Made by a program: the position numbers and the translations under genes. The notes below the pieces were generated by a model. The model did not search any database. It saw nothing but the letters and a program-made list of their open reading frames with translations, and was not told the DNA's origin. 64,000 nucleotides of DNA. Origin: Gammaproteobacteria bacterium (GTDB taxonomy: Bacteria > Pseudomonadota > Gammaproteobacteria > Burkholderiales > Nitrosomonadaceae). This document shows positions 10,001-17,609 of this stretch, one piece after another; the first letter of the stretch is position 1; the number at the start of each line of letters is the position of its first letter. The stretch covers positions 2,108,001-2,172,000 of the forward strand of contig CP054180.1 in assembly GCA_015709635.1 (NCBI GenBank), given 5' to 3'.

Positions 10001-10233
10001 CCCCCCGGCCGCCAGCTGTAAGTGGCCGGAGTCGCTTCAAAAATCAGGACTGCGCTGGATTTGTCATACGATTCGCTGCTGATGGATACTTCGGCATCTG
10101 CGACCGGCAAACCATTTTGAAACAAATGAATCGCGAACTCAGCTTTTTCCTCGCTTGCCCAGGCAGCGGCGCTTATTAAAACAATCGAAAATGAGCAGCA
10201 GGCCCAGAAAATTTTTTTTAGTTTTGTATTCAT
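7030..10233 (-). CDS. TonB-dependent outer-membrane receptor with N-terminal carboxypeptidase-regulatory-like domains
   Basis: A large (1067 aa) TonB-dependent transporter. A signal peptide ends in AAAWA. Two Ig-like/carboxypeptidase-regulatory-like segments follow at about residues 30-135 and 170-250. The plug domain, about 265-380, includes ASALRRASGLTLVGGQFIF, IRGLGERFSSTLVNG and a GGTLEMRTR end. A ~650-residue beta-barrel closes with FFNLSVRLAY. Such receptors import scarce ligands at the expense of TonB energy. The neighbouring pst genes, Pho boxes and a complete TonB/ExbBD set suggest a phosphorus-containing ligand, which is inference. I use ATG at 10233; a TTG four codons upstream sits closer to an AAGGGG and is possible. 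Confidence 0.93.
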   Translation of the reverse strand: MNTKLKKIFWACCSFSIVLISAAAWASEEKAEFAIHLFQNGLPVADAEVSISSESYDKSSAVLIFEATPATYSWRPGGDAPLKTNASGSLAGKLPPGFYQFTIKTKKQEFTFDLPLRPAENAQILITFYAGKKKPLLNIESSVAGTMAGSEKVGEVKRDEGEGTITVQVISAETQKPVKDVQVFFSGLKQKFRTDEQGQVSATIPAGSYSVSLLHNAYSSQTLDEVKIEKDQSTPLSFKLTPAGVELAEYVVLEPHLAGTVASVIEEQRTATSVATVLGAEQFSRAGDSDAASALRRASGLTLVGGQFIFIRGLGERFSSTLVNGAAIPSPDATRRVVPLDLFPTNILESVMVQKTYSPDRPAEFAGGTLEMRTRGIPDAFFFNLNLQAGLNDNTTFQDGLAYKGGGLDFTSFDDGARALPDSIADATKDGGTIRPASVFNPTGFTPAQIERFGEDLSGVWNVDRKKRAPDTGIQASVGDSFTFGDFRLGYIGAAGWKREFRKQNEINREFVAADTGDGSLRKIQDFYMQRSLSEAQLTGYAGTELQYKDHHKLFARTMFLRQAFDEARISQGFTDAETNDIRRTRLKFFSNQLLMAQVGGEHQFDWLKDFSINWLYTNATANRDEPKTRDYRFDADREGNYFFAQRADNNQIMYADLVDKDQSWRVDGKLPVQPSFNHKVILGSGFITQSKSRDSTIQRFNYFPVGPDGFNPAVFAQSSLQSILQPQYIGSNGFQLRDVTRPSDKYNASQDLFSYYGKVDWLMYDRLNITGGLRWEDNDQRVNTFTLNNNPTTARLSRVDMLPSAVATLFLTAKQQLRAGFSQTLSRPDFRELSSAPFTDINTNQETVGNPNLKQTAITNWDLRWEYYLSPTENIFAGFFWKDLTRPIELVAVPGTAGLNTYQNTDKARIFGFELELLKKLDFVHPVLQNFYVGGNYTWSASNVQLNAENLKAQTTNDRPLQGHSAQIVNFQIGYDNPQWKTQATLLYNVSSRRIMAAGVLGAPDKYEQPVHQLDFVFSQNLYKGLSMQVSMQNLLDSEIRVTQGDEVTRAFRRGRFFNLSVRLAY

Positions 10234-10387
10234 TTGGCGTAACAAGCCCCTTCTCCACCCGCAAACCGGTTGCGCATGAAGATCAATTCTTAGTTAATCG
10301 AAAAGGAAAGCGTCGCGGGGTGGTGGTGTTAAGGCGGCATCGATAAAAATGCGGCGGCGGGGAATCGCTGCACGGCTGGAGATTGCA

Positions 10388-11560
10388 TTACGCGCATTGC
10401 CATGGCTCGGTTTTGCAAATTTCCATCAAGCGGCGCAGCTCGGTGCCTTTTCTGAACAACTCGGCATGGGTCAGGTGGTCCAGATGCTTATTGGCATCGG
10501 CAAAGCGCCGGCTGGAAAACAGCGCATACGCCAGCGCATAGCGCACATCCTGGTCTTCCAGCAAGCCGGTACGGTATAAACTGGATTCCATGTTGGCCGC
10601 GCGTTCGTATTGTTTCAGCGCCAGCAGAAGAGACAACCGCTGTTTCAGTTTGATTTTCTGATCGCCGATACTCTCGTTCAAGGTCAGTGCTTTGTGAAAG
10701 CGCCCTGCGCGCCGGTAGATTTCCGCGGCTTCCGCTTGCAAACCGGGATTCAGCAATGCCGCTTGCTCCAGAATGAATGCTGCCGAATTCAGCTTGCCCT
10801 GATCCAGGTAGGTATGCGCCAGCAATTTCGCTACCATTTCATCGTGCGGAAATTTCAGGCGCGCGATTTCCAGAATGTTCAATGCTTCCTGATATTCCCT
10901 GCTCAGTCTGAGCGCATTGCCAAGCGCGACATAATCCGCCGCAACGGCTTTGGATCGGTGCAGGTATTCCCGGCCAAGCCTGACTGCTTCCTGATAAAGC
11001 CCCAGCTCGACGAAATAGAACACCGTACGCTTGATAAAACGCAAATCGGCCGGAAATTTTCTTTGCGCGTCATTCAATGTACTGATCGCCGCATCGGTTT
11101 GCTGCAAATGCCAATGCGATTCCGCCTTGATACTCAGAAATGCCGGATCTTTACCTGCCCGATCGCCTGCCTTGGCCATTGCATCAAGGGTTTGCCGGTA
11201 CTCTTTCAAGCCGAAATGGGTTTGCGCCAGATAAGTATAGATCGCCTTATCGGTTTGACCTTTCTTGATGGCTTGCTGCAGGCTGCCCTTGGCCGCTTCG
11301 AGATCGTTCAATCCCAGGTAGGCCAAACCCTGCACCGTATAAAGACGCGCCCAATCGGTTTTCTCATTAGCCAGATCGACACTCTGCAGCGCCAGCAAGG
11401 CGCGATCGTGATGACCATCCTTCAGCATAAGCGCAGCCAGCTCGATGAAATCGGTAGATTGCGCCTTATTCTCCGCTGCGTGAACGGACTGCACGTAACA
11501 ACTCAGCGCGATGGCGGCGTAAACCAGGAAATGCAGTTGCCAGCTCGATCGATTGTTCAT
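10388..11560 (-). CDS. Secreted TPR-repeat protein of the TonB2-type system
   Basis: A 390-residue exported protein. The N-terminal signal (LVYAAIALSCYVQSVHA) is followed by tetratricopeptide-like repeats with the typical ALLALQ, GLAYLGLNDLEAAKGSL and AYTYL/ALAYALF helix pairs. In Vibrio-type TonB2 loci a TPR protein is encoded directly after tonB2, and this gene takes that place: it starts eight bases after the tonB stop. The start MNNRSSWQ is preferred over an in-frame one 15 codons upstream that overlaps tonB. It probably acts as a periplasmic scaffold between TonB or its motor and the outer membrane. Confidence 0.88.
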   Translation of the reverse strand: MNNRSSWQLHFLVYAAIALSCYVQSVHAAENKAQSTDFIELAALMLKDGHHDRALLALQSVDLANEKTDWARLYTVQGLAYLGLNDLEAAKGSLQQAIKKGQTDKAIYTYLAQTHFGLKEYRQTLDAMAKAGDRAGKDPAFLSIKAESHWHLQQTDAAISTLNDAQRKFPADLRFIKRTVFYFVELGLYQEAVRLGREYLHRSKAVAADYVALGNALRLSREYQEALNILEIARLKFPHDEMVAKLLAHTYLDQGKLNSAAFILEQAALLNPGLQAEAAEIYRRAGRFHKALTLNESIGDQKIKLKQRLSLLLALKQYERAANMESSLYRTGLLEDQDVRYALAYALFSSRRFADANKHLDHLTHAELFRKGTELRRLMEICKTEPWQCA

Positions 11561-11568
11561 AGCAAACA

Positions 11569-12207
11569 TCAGGACAAATCGAAACGGATTTTCTGCTTCG
11601 CCCAAACCCGTACCGTTTCTCCCTTATACTTGGCCGGCTCGAAATGCCAGGAACGGATTCCCTGCAGTGCCGCCGCATCGAAGATGCCGGACGGACTCGA
11701 TTCCAATACCTGCACCTGATTGACGGAACCATCCGCTTCCACCAATACGGACAGGACAACATAGCCTTTGACACCGCTCTTCTTGGCTGCCGGCGGGTAT
11801 TTGAAAGAGCCGCGCGCCACCGGTTTCGGTGGGATATCGACCAGGTCAGCCGTCATCACTGCGTTACCCGTCTTACCCAGCAAGCCGTCATTCATATTTC
11901 TGTCACTGCCGCCATCCAGTCCCAATAAACCCAGATCGATACCCGACAGCGCCGTATCAAACCCCTTGAAAGGTGCAGGCGCTTGCGAACGAGATACCAT
12001 TTTCTTTGGTTCCGCTTTCTTGATTTCTTTTTTCGGTTCCGGCTTGATTTCCTTGGTCATGGCGATTTCCGTCACTTCCTGCGCGGTTGGTTTTTGCACC
12101 TCGTGCATATAGCGATTCATCCACAAAATCATGCCGAACACCAAAACCAAACCGGATAACATGACGACGACACCCGCCGCATGCCGTTTGAAATGTATCA
12201 TTTTCAT
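11569..12207 (-). CDS. tonB: TonB energy transducer
   Basis: A 212-residue TonB that carries proton-motive energy from ExbBD to outer-membrane receptors. One N-terminal membrane anchor (VVVMLSGLVLVFGMILWM) is followed by a short Lys/Glu/Pro-rich spacer (KEIKPEPKKEIKKAEPKK). The conserved C-terminal domain contains GYVVLSVLVEADGSVNQVQV, LESSPSGIFDAAAL and WHFEPAKYKG. The short spacer resembles TonB2 rather than E. coli TonB. The start MKMIHFKRH at 12207 follows a GCGGGG ribosome-binding site and lies four bases after the exbD stop. Confidence 0.95.
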   Translation of the reverse strand: MKMIHFKRHAAGVVVMLSGLVLVFGMILWMNRYMHEVQKPTAQEVTEIAMTKEIKPEPKKEIKKAEPKKMVSRSQAPAPFKGFDTALSGIDLGLLGLDGGSDRNMNDGLLGKTGNAVMTADLVDIPPKPVARGSFKYPPAAKKSGVKGYVVLSVLVEADGSVNQVQVLESSPSGIFDAAALQGIRSWHFEPAKYKGETVRVWAKQKIRFDLS

Positions 12208-12211
12208 TTTT

Positions 12212-12619
12212 CTACCCCGCTTCTTTTTTCGTAGCCACTCCCACACTCTCGGCACCGGCCAGGCGCGCCTGATCGACGACTTCCACCAGCCTGCCCGCAG
12301 GCACCCCCTCATCCGTTACCACCAGCACCACTTTGCTGGCTGAACTGGCCAGCAAATCGCGCAATTTACTCTGGATCAGCCACAGCCGTATCGGCTCTCC
12401 ATCCATGTACGTATCGCCCTGCCGGTCGATGAACAGGCGAATCGCCTTGCTCGATGCCATCACGGCGCTGTTGGCTTTGGGGCGTTCCAGATCCAGCTTC
12501 ATATCCTTGACGAAAGTCGTGGTCACCATGAAAAAAATCAGCAGGATGAACACCATGTCAATCAATGGCGCCATATCGATGGTGGCTTCGACTTCAGCAG
12601 GTTCGTTATTTCTCATCAT
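12212..12619 (-). CDS. exbD: ExbD biopolymer transport protein
   Basis: A 135-residue ExbD/TolR-family protein. It has a short cytoplasmic N-terminus, one transmembrane helix with the essential aspartate (VEATIDMAPLIDMVFILLIF) and a periplasmic domain ending in ARLAGAESVGVATK. It forms the proton channel of the TonB motor with the two ExbB-type proteins encoded just upstream. Length is normal. It is 21 bases after exbB and four bases before tonB. Confidence 0.95.
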   Translation of the reverse strand: MMRNNEPAEVEATIDMAPLIDMVFILLIFFMVTTTFVKDMKLDLERPKANSAVMASSKAIRLFIDRQGDTYMDGEPIRLWLIQSKLRDLLASSASKVVLVVTDEGVPAGRLVEVVDQARLAGAESVGVATKKEAG

Positions 12620-12640
12620 GATTCCAGTTTCAACTCTTGG

Positions 12641-13234
12641 TTAAGTTTGATGGCACAGCAGATCCTTGATCTGCGACAGATCTTGTTCGATTTGCTGTTG
12701 CTTGCGGTTCAACAGACTATTCGCCAGCAAACCGGGAACGGCCACCGTCAATCCCATTTGGGTAGTAAACAGCGCTTCGGCAATCCCGCCCGCGATGCCA
12801 CCGGACTGAGCATGCAGGGTCATGGTGGATAACGATTGAAAGGTCTCGATCATGCCGGTGACGGTTCCCAGCAAACCGAGCAGCGGTGCAATCACGACGA
12901 CTACCCGGATGAGCACGGAGAACTTAGCAATTTCCCGCTCATATTCGTAAAAAGCCGCATCCAGTTGACGCCGCAGATTCGTGACACCCTGATGTTTCAG
13001 CCTTATGCCGCGTTTGATGGCCTTGGCGACGATGCTGTTGGCGGGTTTGCCTTCATGCAGCTGATAGTCTTTCACCATGTCGCGGATGCCCATCAATTTC
13101 GGTTCTTTCATGGCCCAGAATCGATAGCCCACGCCATACCACAGTAGCAAGGTGCACAGCACCAGCGGCGGCATGACGATCCCGCCGACAACGAACAATT
13201 CCTTGATCCAGATGATCAGTTCTGTCGCTGTCAT
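12641..13234 (-). CDS. exbB: ExbB/TolQ-type proton channel protein
   Basis: A 197-residue MotA/TolQ/ExbB-family protein with three predicted transmembrane helices. The diagnostic segment APLLGLLGTVTGMIETFQSL precedes a helix containing TTQMGLTVAVPGLLA. It is the short ExbB partner of ExbD and starts one codon after the longer TtpC-like protein ends. Having two ExbB-like proteins in one operon is the hallmark of TonB2/TtpC systems. Confidence 0.95.
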   Translation of the reverse strand: MTATELIIWIKELFVVGGIVMPPLVLCTLLLWYGVGYRFWAMKEPKLMGIRDMVKDYQLHEGKPANSIVAKAIKRGIRLKHQGVTNLRRQLDAAFYEYEREIAKFSVLIRVVVVIAPLLGLLGTVTGMIETFQSLSTMTLHAQSGGIAGGIAEALFTTQMGLTVAVPGLLANSLLNRKQQQIEQDLSQIKDLLCHQT

Positions 13235-13236
13235 GT

Positions 13237-14733
13237 CTAAGATGCTGCCGGAGCCAATAGTATTTCGTTGTGACTCGCAGACTCGGCTTCAAGCGCTGCA
13301 TCCACATCGACGCCGCCTGCCAGAAATACGTTGATGATCCGCAACGCGGCATGTTCCATGTCGCGTTTGATGTTACGCGCCCAGGCGGAAAGCAGGGAAC
13401 CGAGCAACAATGCCGGAATCGCCACCACCAGCCCCAGTTCCGTCGTGACCAATGCAATCGCAATGCCCTCGGATAACAATCGCGGATCGCTGGTACCGAA
13501 TTGAGTGATCGAATCAAATGTTTCGATCATGCCGGTCACCGTTCCCAGCAGGCCAAGCAGTGGCGCTACCGTAGCCGTAACCAGAATCGCCGGGCCGAAA
13601 CGATCCAGCGGGCCGGATTCCTGCAAAATGGCCTCGTACACAATGCCTTCCATATGATCCCGATCGTCTTTCAAATGCCGCAAGGTATACAGCAGCACCC
13701 GGCCGATCGCTGACGCATTGCTTGCGCAACTTTGTTTCGCCACTTCCAGATTACCGTGCGACAATTGCTGCAGAATCTTGTCGGAAAGCTGTTGCGTATC
13801 GGTGCTATTGGTACGCAGGAGAATCATGCGAAACACGGATAGAAATGCTGCGATGATCCCGAGGATGACGATGACCCAACCGATCGGACCGCCTGAATCG
13901 ACATGTTCCAGCAGTGTTTGTTCATGCATTTCGTCGACGGCCGTGGTGCGCGATTCGAACAAAAATAACTGCAGCGTATCCGGCTGTTGGTTTTTGCTCA
14001 ATGCAGTGGCACTTTCCGCACCGTTGCCTTTCCAGACCTTGAACTCGCCACCACCCGCCGGGGCCAGACTGCCGCTGCCCTCGGTACTGATACCGTAAGC
14101 CGCAATATTTCCCAGGAACAATAACGTGCCGTCAGCCTGCTTGCCATTTTCCAGATAAAATTTTCCCGGCTTGGTTTTGATGGCGCCCAAATCCTGCAGC
14201 AACGACAAAGACTGCTTGAACAAAAAATTCACTTTCGCTTGTTCATTGTCCTTTGCTTCCTTCAATGCCGCGGGCATTTCGATGCCGTAATTTTTCAGTG
14301 TGGCTTCCGCTTGCAGATAAGTGTTTTCCAATGCATCGTTGCGCTCCGTCGCTGCCACGTCTTTGCGCTCCACCTCGGACAAGCGGGTGGTGAGCTGATC
14401 GATTTTCGCCGAGCGCTCTACCGAATGCCGTTCCAATGCGCCGATCTTGGCACTGAGCGCCTGTTCCTCACGGATTGCGGTTGATTGGTAAGTTTTCAGG
14501 CGTTCAGTCAACTCGCGTTTTTGCGCTTCCAAAAAAGCAAACTCGCGCTTATAGGCGGTTTCCAGATTGACCGCTTCCTGTTTGGACGATCCCGGTTTTT
14601 TCGCTGGTGCCGTTTCAGTTTTGTCTGCCGATGCTTGCACATCCTCAGCATTGACCGTAGTTTCTTTTTCATTTGCTTCCGCTGCACCGGCGATCATCGC
14701 CAGCACCAGCAACATGACGAATATCTTGTTCAT
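13237..14733 (-). CDS. ttpC: TtpC-like coiled-coil/ExbB fusion protein
   Basis: A 498-residue protein. It has a signal peptide, a periplasmic coiled coil (about residues 50-150, rich in Glu/Lys/Leu heptads), a beta domain near 190-260, then a MotA/TolQ/ExbB domain. The last contains APLLGLLGTVTGMIETFDSI and TTELGLVVAIPALLLG. In Vibrio the equivalent protein, TtpC, is essential for TonB2 but not TonB1 activity, so this locus belongs to the TonB2 type. Its ATG overlaps the TGA of the DUF3450 gene by four bases, implying translational coupling. No frameshift or missing segment was seen. Confidence 0.92.
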   Translation of the reverse strand: MNKIFVMLLVLAMIAGAAEANEKETTVNAEDVQASADKTETAPAKKPGSSKQEAVNLETAYKREFAFLEAQKRELTERLKTYQSTAIREEQALSAKIGALERHSVERSAKIDQLTTRLSEVERKDVAATERNDALENTYLQAEATLKNYGIEMPAALKEAKDNEQAKVNFLFKQSLSLLQDLGAIKTKPGKFYLENGKQADGTLLFLGNIAAYGISTEGSGSLAPAGGGEFKVWKGNGAESATALSKNQQPDTLQLFLFESRTTAVDEMHEQTLLEHVDSGGPIGWVIVILGIIAAFLSVFRMILLRTNSTDTQQLSDKILQQLSHGNLEVAKQSCASNASAIGRVLLYTLRHLKDDRDHMEGIVYEAILQESGPLDRFGPAILVTATVAPLLGLLGTVTGMIETFDSITQFGTSDPRLLSEGIAIALVTTELGLVVAIPALLLGSLLSAWARNIKRDMEHAALRIINVFLAGGVDVDAALEAESASHNEILLAPAAS

Positions 14734-15497
14734 TTTCTCAATGGATTGGGTAATTCAAAATAGCCTTGGCGTATCTGCTTTTTCAAAGAATCGAATAAAA
14801 TCTTGATGCGCTCTGCCTCATCCGTACTTTCCACGGTTTCAAATTTCCATTCACCTTCCGGGGTGCGCTTAGCCATTCCTGACTGGTTGTCCTTGGTTTG
14901 GAAATAAAGAAATACCGTGCCCAGTTTGGCAATATCTACTAACATTTTCTCGCCATTGAGCGTGATGGTTTGCTGATAAATCCCGTTTTCCTTGCTCAAG
15001 CGAATCTCGTCTTCAATAAGAGACCAAGCTTGATTGACTGCTTTGTTAGGATCGATGGTACGATTGGCAATGTTATTTTCCAGATCGCCGATCGCTCTCA
15101 CACGATCTTCAATCTTGAACGGGAACCCCGCTTGCACATGGCGCTTGTAATCCCCCAGCGCTGCCAACATGACCGGTTTGAGCGTTTCCCCCGATTCCTC
15201 GGCTTTTTTGGTATCCGCAGACAGCTTTTCGATGGAATGCTGCAGCTTCTCGATATTCAGCTTTTGCCTTCTCTCTTCCACGCTTAAATCGGCCAGTTGC
15301 GAGTTGAGTGCGGACATTCGGCTAGCATGCTTCTCTTTTTCCATGTCCAGCTGCGTCTGCAGCGTCTCGACTTCACCACGAATCTTGGCCAGCGATTTCG
15401 CCAGATTTTCCACACTGCTCGCCATTGCTGCCGGTGCGGAAAGCCAAAGCACCAGCCCGCCCAGCAAGATTATTTTTTTTGAAAAATGAATATGCAT
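14730..15497 (-). CDS. DUF3450 periplasmic coiled-coil protein, first gene of the TonB2-type operon
   Basis: A 255-residue exported protein with a signal peptide ending near AAMASS and a long coiled coil (about residues 28-100). A globular DUF3450 domain follows, with PFKIEDRVRAIGDLENNI, VNQAWSLIEDEIRL and GEWKF. DUF3450 proteins are encoded immediately before ttpC in Vibrio and Shewanella TonB2 loci and are thought to assist the motor; a precise activity is not established to my knowledge. The start MHIHFSKK has a GAGGG site and is preferred over an in-frame start 18 codons upstream. A Pho box lies 53-70 bases upstream. Confidence 0.9.
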   Translation of the reverse strand: MHIHFSKKIILLGGLVLWLSAPAAMASSVENLAKSLAKIRGEVETLQTQLDMEKEKHASRMSALNSQLADLSVEERRQKLNIEKLQHSIEKLSADTKKAEESGETLKPVMLAALGDYKRHVQAGFPFKIEDRVRAIGDLENNIANRTIDPNKAVNQAWSLIEDEIRLSKENGIYQQTITLNGEKMLVDIAKLGTVFLYFQTKDNQSGMAKRTPEGEWKFETVESTDEAERIKILFDSLKKQIRQGYFELPNPLRK

Positions 15498-15549
15498 AAA
15501 ACCCTCGTTAACAACGCAGCGCATACTACAAGCCGAATATTTCATCCTC

Positions 15550-15567
15550 ATGACAACTCGATGTCAT
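15550..15567 (-). promoter_or_regulatory. Candidate Pho box before the DUF3450-ttpC-exbB-exbD-tonB-TPR operon
   Basis: On the minus strand the site reads ATGACAT, CGAG, TTGTCAT. The 7-mers match the PhoB consensus at 5 and 6 of 7 positions with the correct 4-bp spacing. It lies 53-70 bases before the operon's first start codon, similar to the pstS arrangement. Confidence 0.65.
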
Positions 15568-15617
15568 TTCACAAAGCTCTGTTGCCGATACCGGCGAGGA
15601 AACCGGGAAGTATCCGG

Positions 15618-15635
15618 CTGTCATAAAACTTTTAC
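15618..15635 (+). promoter_or_regulatory. Pho box before psiE
   Basis: The site reads CTGTCATAAAACTTTTAC: a perfect first PhoB 7-mer, a 4-bp A/T spacer and a 5-of-7 second repeat. It is 53-70 bases upstream of the psiE start and faces away from the neighbouring site at 15550-15567. The 190-bp intergenic region therefore serves two divergent phosphate-controlled units. Confidence 0.75.
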
Positions 15636-15687
15636 GTTGCGCCGCTAAGATGGCAGTCCATGCGACTGAACGAAGAGGAGAAATCAG

Positions 15688-16134
15688 ATGATCAATCAAT
15701 CGATTGCCAAAGAAAAAAGCGTTTTTTTATTGACCGACAGCGATTGGCATGCACGCACGATTCAATTCATCGTGGGTGTTTTGATGCTGGCGCTGTATGT
15801 GTGGATTGCCGCGGGTGTACTGAGTTTATTACTCAATTTGCCGGAAATTCTGAAGAACGGCTGGGCGCAAATCGCCGAGCACATCATCGTCGACATCGTG
15901 CTGATCCTGGCGATTCTTGAACTGGTCCGTATTTTGCAGTCCTACCTATCGGTCGGGCGCGTCAAGGTCACGTTCATTCTGGATGTGGCCCTGGTAGTGC
16001 TGATCGGCGAACTGATCGGGCTTTGGTATAAGGAATACACATCGGTCGAAGTCGGCCTACACATCGCCGCCATCACCATGTTGATCCTGCTGCGCATCGT
16101 ATCGATCCGGTTTTCGCCGAATGTGGTTGACTAG
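15688..16134 (+). CDS. psiE: PsiE-family phosphate-starvation-inducible membrane protein
   Basis: A 148-residue inner-membrane protein with four predicted helices. It carries the PsiE family features: a short N-terminus with DSDWHARTIQFIVG, an IIVDIVLILAILELVRILQSYL segment, LVVLIGELIGLWY and a C-terminal ITMLILLRIVSIRFSP. PsiE is induced by phosphate starvation in E. coli, but its biochemical role is unknown. The start at 15688 has a strong GAGGAG ribosome-binding site. The Pho box 53 bases upstream fits the family name. It is probably monocistronic. Confidence 0.88.
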   Translation: MINQSIAKEKSVFLLTDSDWHARTIQFIVGVLMLALYVWIAAGVLSLLLNLPEILKNGWAQIAEHIIVDIVLILAILELVRILQSYLSVGRVKVTFILDVALVVLIGELIGLWYKEYTSVEVGLHIAAITMLILLRIVSIRFSPNVVD

Positions 16135-16190
16135 TTAGAAATGAAAGTCGACTAAGCTCACCGATGGAATTTAGCAGAGTCTAATACAGC

Positions 16191-16225
16191 ACACCATGTT
16201 AAATGGCAGGCTACGCCATTGGTGT
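16191..16225 (+). terminator. Possible hairpin between convergent psiE and the TOPRIM-like gene
   Basis: AATGGC pairs with GCCATT and an outer ACACC pairs with GGTGT, giving a stem with an asymmetric bulge. No strong T-run follows, so terminator function is tentative. Confidence 0.3.
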
Positions 16226-16257
16226 TAATCTGTAATTTCACGAACCTTAACGTTTAA

Positions 16258-17304
16258 TCATATGACTCTCTGAACGAAATAGAGAAACTGCCCAAGCTCC
16301 GATGCCATGAATTTTTCGTTCTGCCACCATGCCACTTCATTCAGCACCAAACCTGCGGTAGTTGCCAGTTCAACCTTGCTCGGAACAACATCAATAGCAA
16401 ACATTTCCTCGAGCCTGGCGTTGATGGAGCCTTCGAAACTCCCCAGTTTCTCGTCAAACTCCTCGACAGACATTTCGGGAAGAAACTGCATTTCAACGAG
16501 GACTGCTAATAGGAGCTCTCTGGGAAGAGATGTTTCAAAGTCGTACTTAAACACAAAGGTCTTACTCTGGTCTATTGCGCCCGAATTGATTAAGCCGCGA
16601 AAGATATCAGTATTCTCTCCGTCGGCATCGCCTTGAGCATAAACGACCAAACCTTGTGATTTGAATTTCTCAAGAAGCATCTGGATTCGCTTTGATCGCC
16701 GATTGCCTTTGCCAGCATAGACTTCTACATTAAGGTCAAGAAACCATGCTAAGTGGGATTTTCGCAACTCATCCAGGAATGCCTTCTCGGCATACCCTTC
16801 CACAAAAAGTACTGGACTCTTGGTACTAAATGCCGGTAGATCCTTCCAGTGGGAAGCAATGCCATTGAGATAATCCCGAAGGTGACCGATTCGGCTATAA
16901 ATGTTTGGAGCATAGTCACCGAAATACTTATGGAATCCGTCATCCATATTCATTCCAATGTATTGCTCAGCAATATAGATAAACTTATAGAAATAGTATG
17001 TGCCATCAAGAAACTCTTGAATGTGGCCACGATCCATTTTTGCTAGAAATGGAAAAGTTGATTTCACGATATTCCGAATGCAGTCGCTTGCTACACCGCA
17101 CTTGATATCGACTGAGCGATTGGGATTCGCAGGATGTCGCTTGGCGTATTTGCAGTAATCCCACCTTCCACAATTGTGGCATTCGAAGTAAGGTATCCAT
17201 TCGGCAATCAACATTTCAGCAAGCGATGACTCAGTGAAAGTGCCTTCGAGCTGAACACGTTCAACCCCATAAGTATCAGGAATCGAAAAGCCTGTAAGAT
17301 CCAT
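16258..17304 (-). CDS. Orphan protein with Cys cluster and TOPRIM-like domain
   Basis: A 348-residue cytoplasmic protein that I cannot assign to a named family. Near the N-terminus is a cysteine cluster, C42-x2-C45-x5-C51 with C69 and C75 further on, which could bind zinc or an Fe-S cluster. The second half resembles a TOPRIM domain: PVLFVEGYAEKAFLDEL with glutamate E169, followed ~55 residues later by VVYAQGDADGENTD with D226 and D228. Such E...DxD sites occur in OLD-type nucleases, primases and RNase M5. The gene is an orphan among phosphate genes and looks lower in GC than its neighbours, which suggests acquisition. An AAGGT ribosome-binding site supports the start. A role in nucleic-acid processing or phage defence is plausible but unproven. 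Confidence 0.75.
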   Translation of the reverse strand: MDLTGFSIPDTYGVERVQLEGTFTESSLAEMLIAEWIPYFECHNCGRWDYCKYAKRHPANPNRSVDIKCGVASDCIRNIVKSTFPFLAKMDRGHIQEFLDGTYYFYKFIYIAEQYIGMNMDDGFHKYFGDYAPNIYSRIGHLRDYLNGIASHWKDLPAFSTKSPVLFVEGYAEKAFLDELRKSHLAWFLDLNVEVYAGKGNRRSKRIQMLLEKFKSQGLVVYAQGDADGENTDIFRGLINSGAIDQSKTFVFKYDFETSLPRELLLAVLVEMQFLPEMSVEEFDEKLGSFEGSINARLEEMFAIDVVPSKVELATTAGLVLNEVAWWQNEKFMASELGQFLYFVQRVI

Positions 17305-17609
17305 GACAGCTACCTTAACATATGCGAAATATTGTCCAATAATCGTGCATGAGATAATACATACCTATAATCATCATAAATTACTAAACTGTATTCTATT
17401 AGAAATCAAAGAATAAACAGAGAAAATTATTAAAAAAATACGATCATGCCATCTGGTAATAAAACTACTTCCTAAGTCATTTGCATTGCTCGCATCGCTT
17501 CACCACTCGCAACAAATAACACTCCCTTCACCGTTCTGTCATAAAAATGTAATGCATTGTTTATATGATTGCAGCATTTCTAACTACATGAAATTAATTG
17601 GAGCGGTTG
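17305..17609. other. AT-rich divergent promoter region (TOPRIM-like gene / phoB)
   Basis: A 305-base intergenic stretch between two divergent genes. It holds the phoB Pho box at 17536-17553 and otherwise A/T-rich sequence. I found no ORF with a plausible ribosome-binding site and no structured RNA. Confidence 0.6.
17536..17553 (+). promoter_or_regulatory. Pho box before phoB
   Basis: CTGTCATAAAAATGTAAT has a perfect first PhoB 7-mer, AAAA spacer and a 4-of-7 second repeat. It lies 57-74 bases before the phoB ATG, indicating positive autoregulation as in E. coli. Confidence 0.82.

Noticed and set aside
10610..11719. Long plus-strand ORF of 369 codons
   Set aside because: It runs antisense to the TPR and tonB genes, whose motifs are clear.
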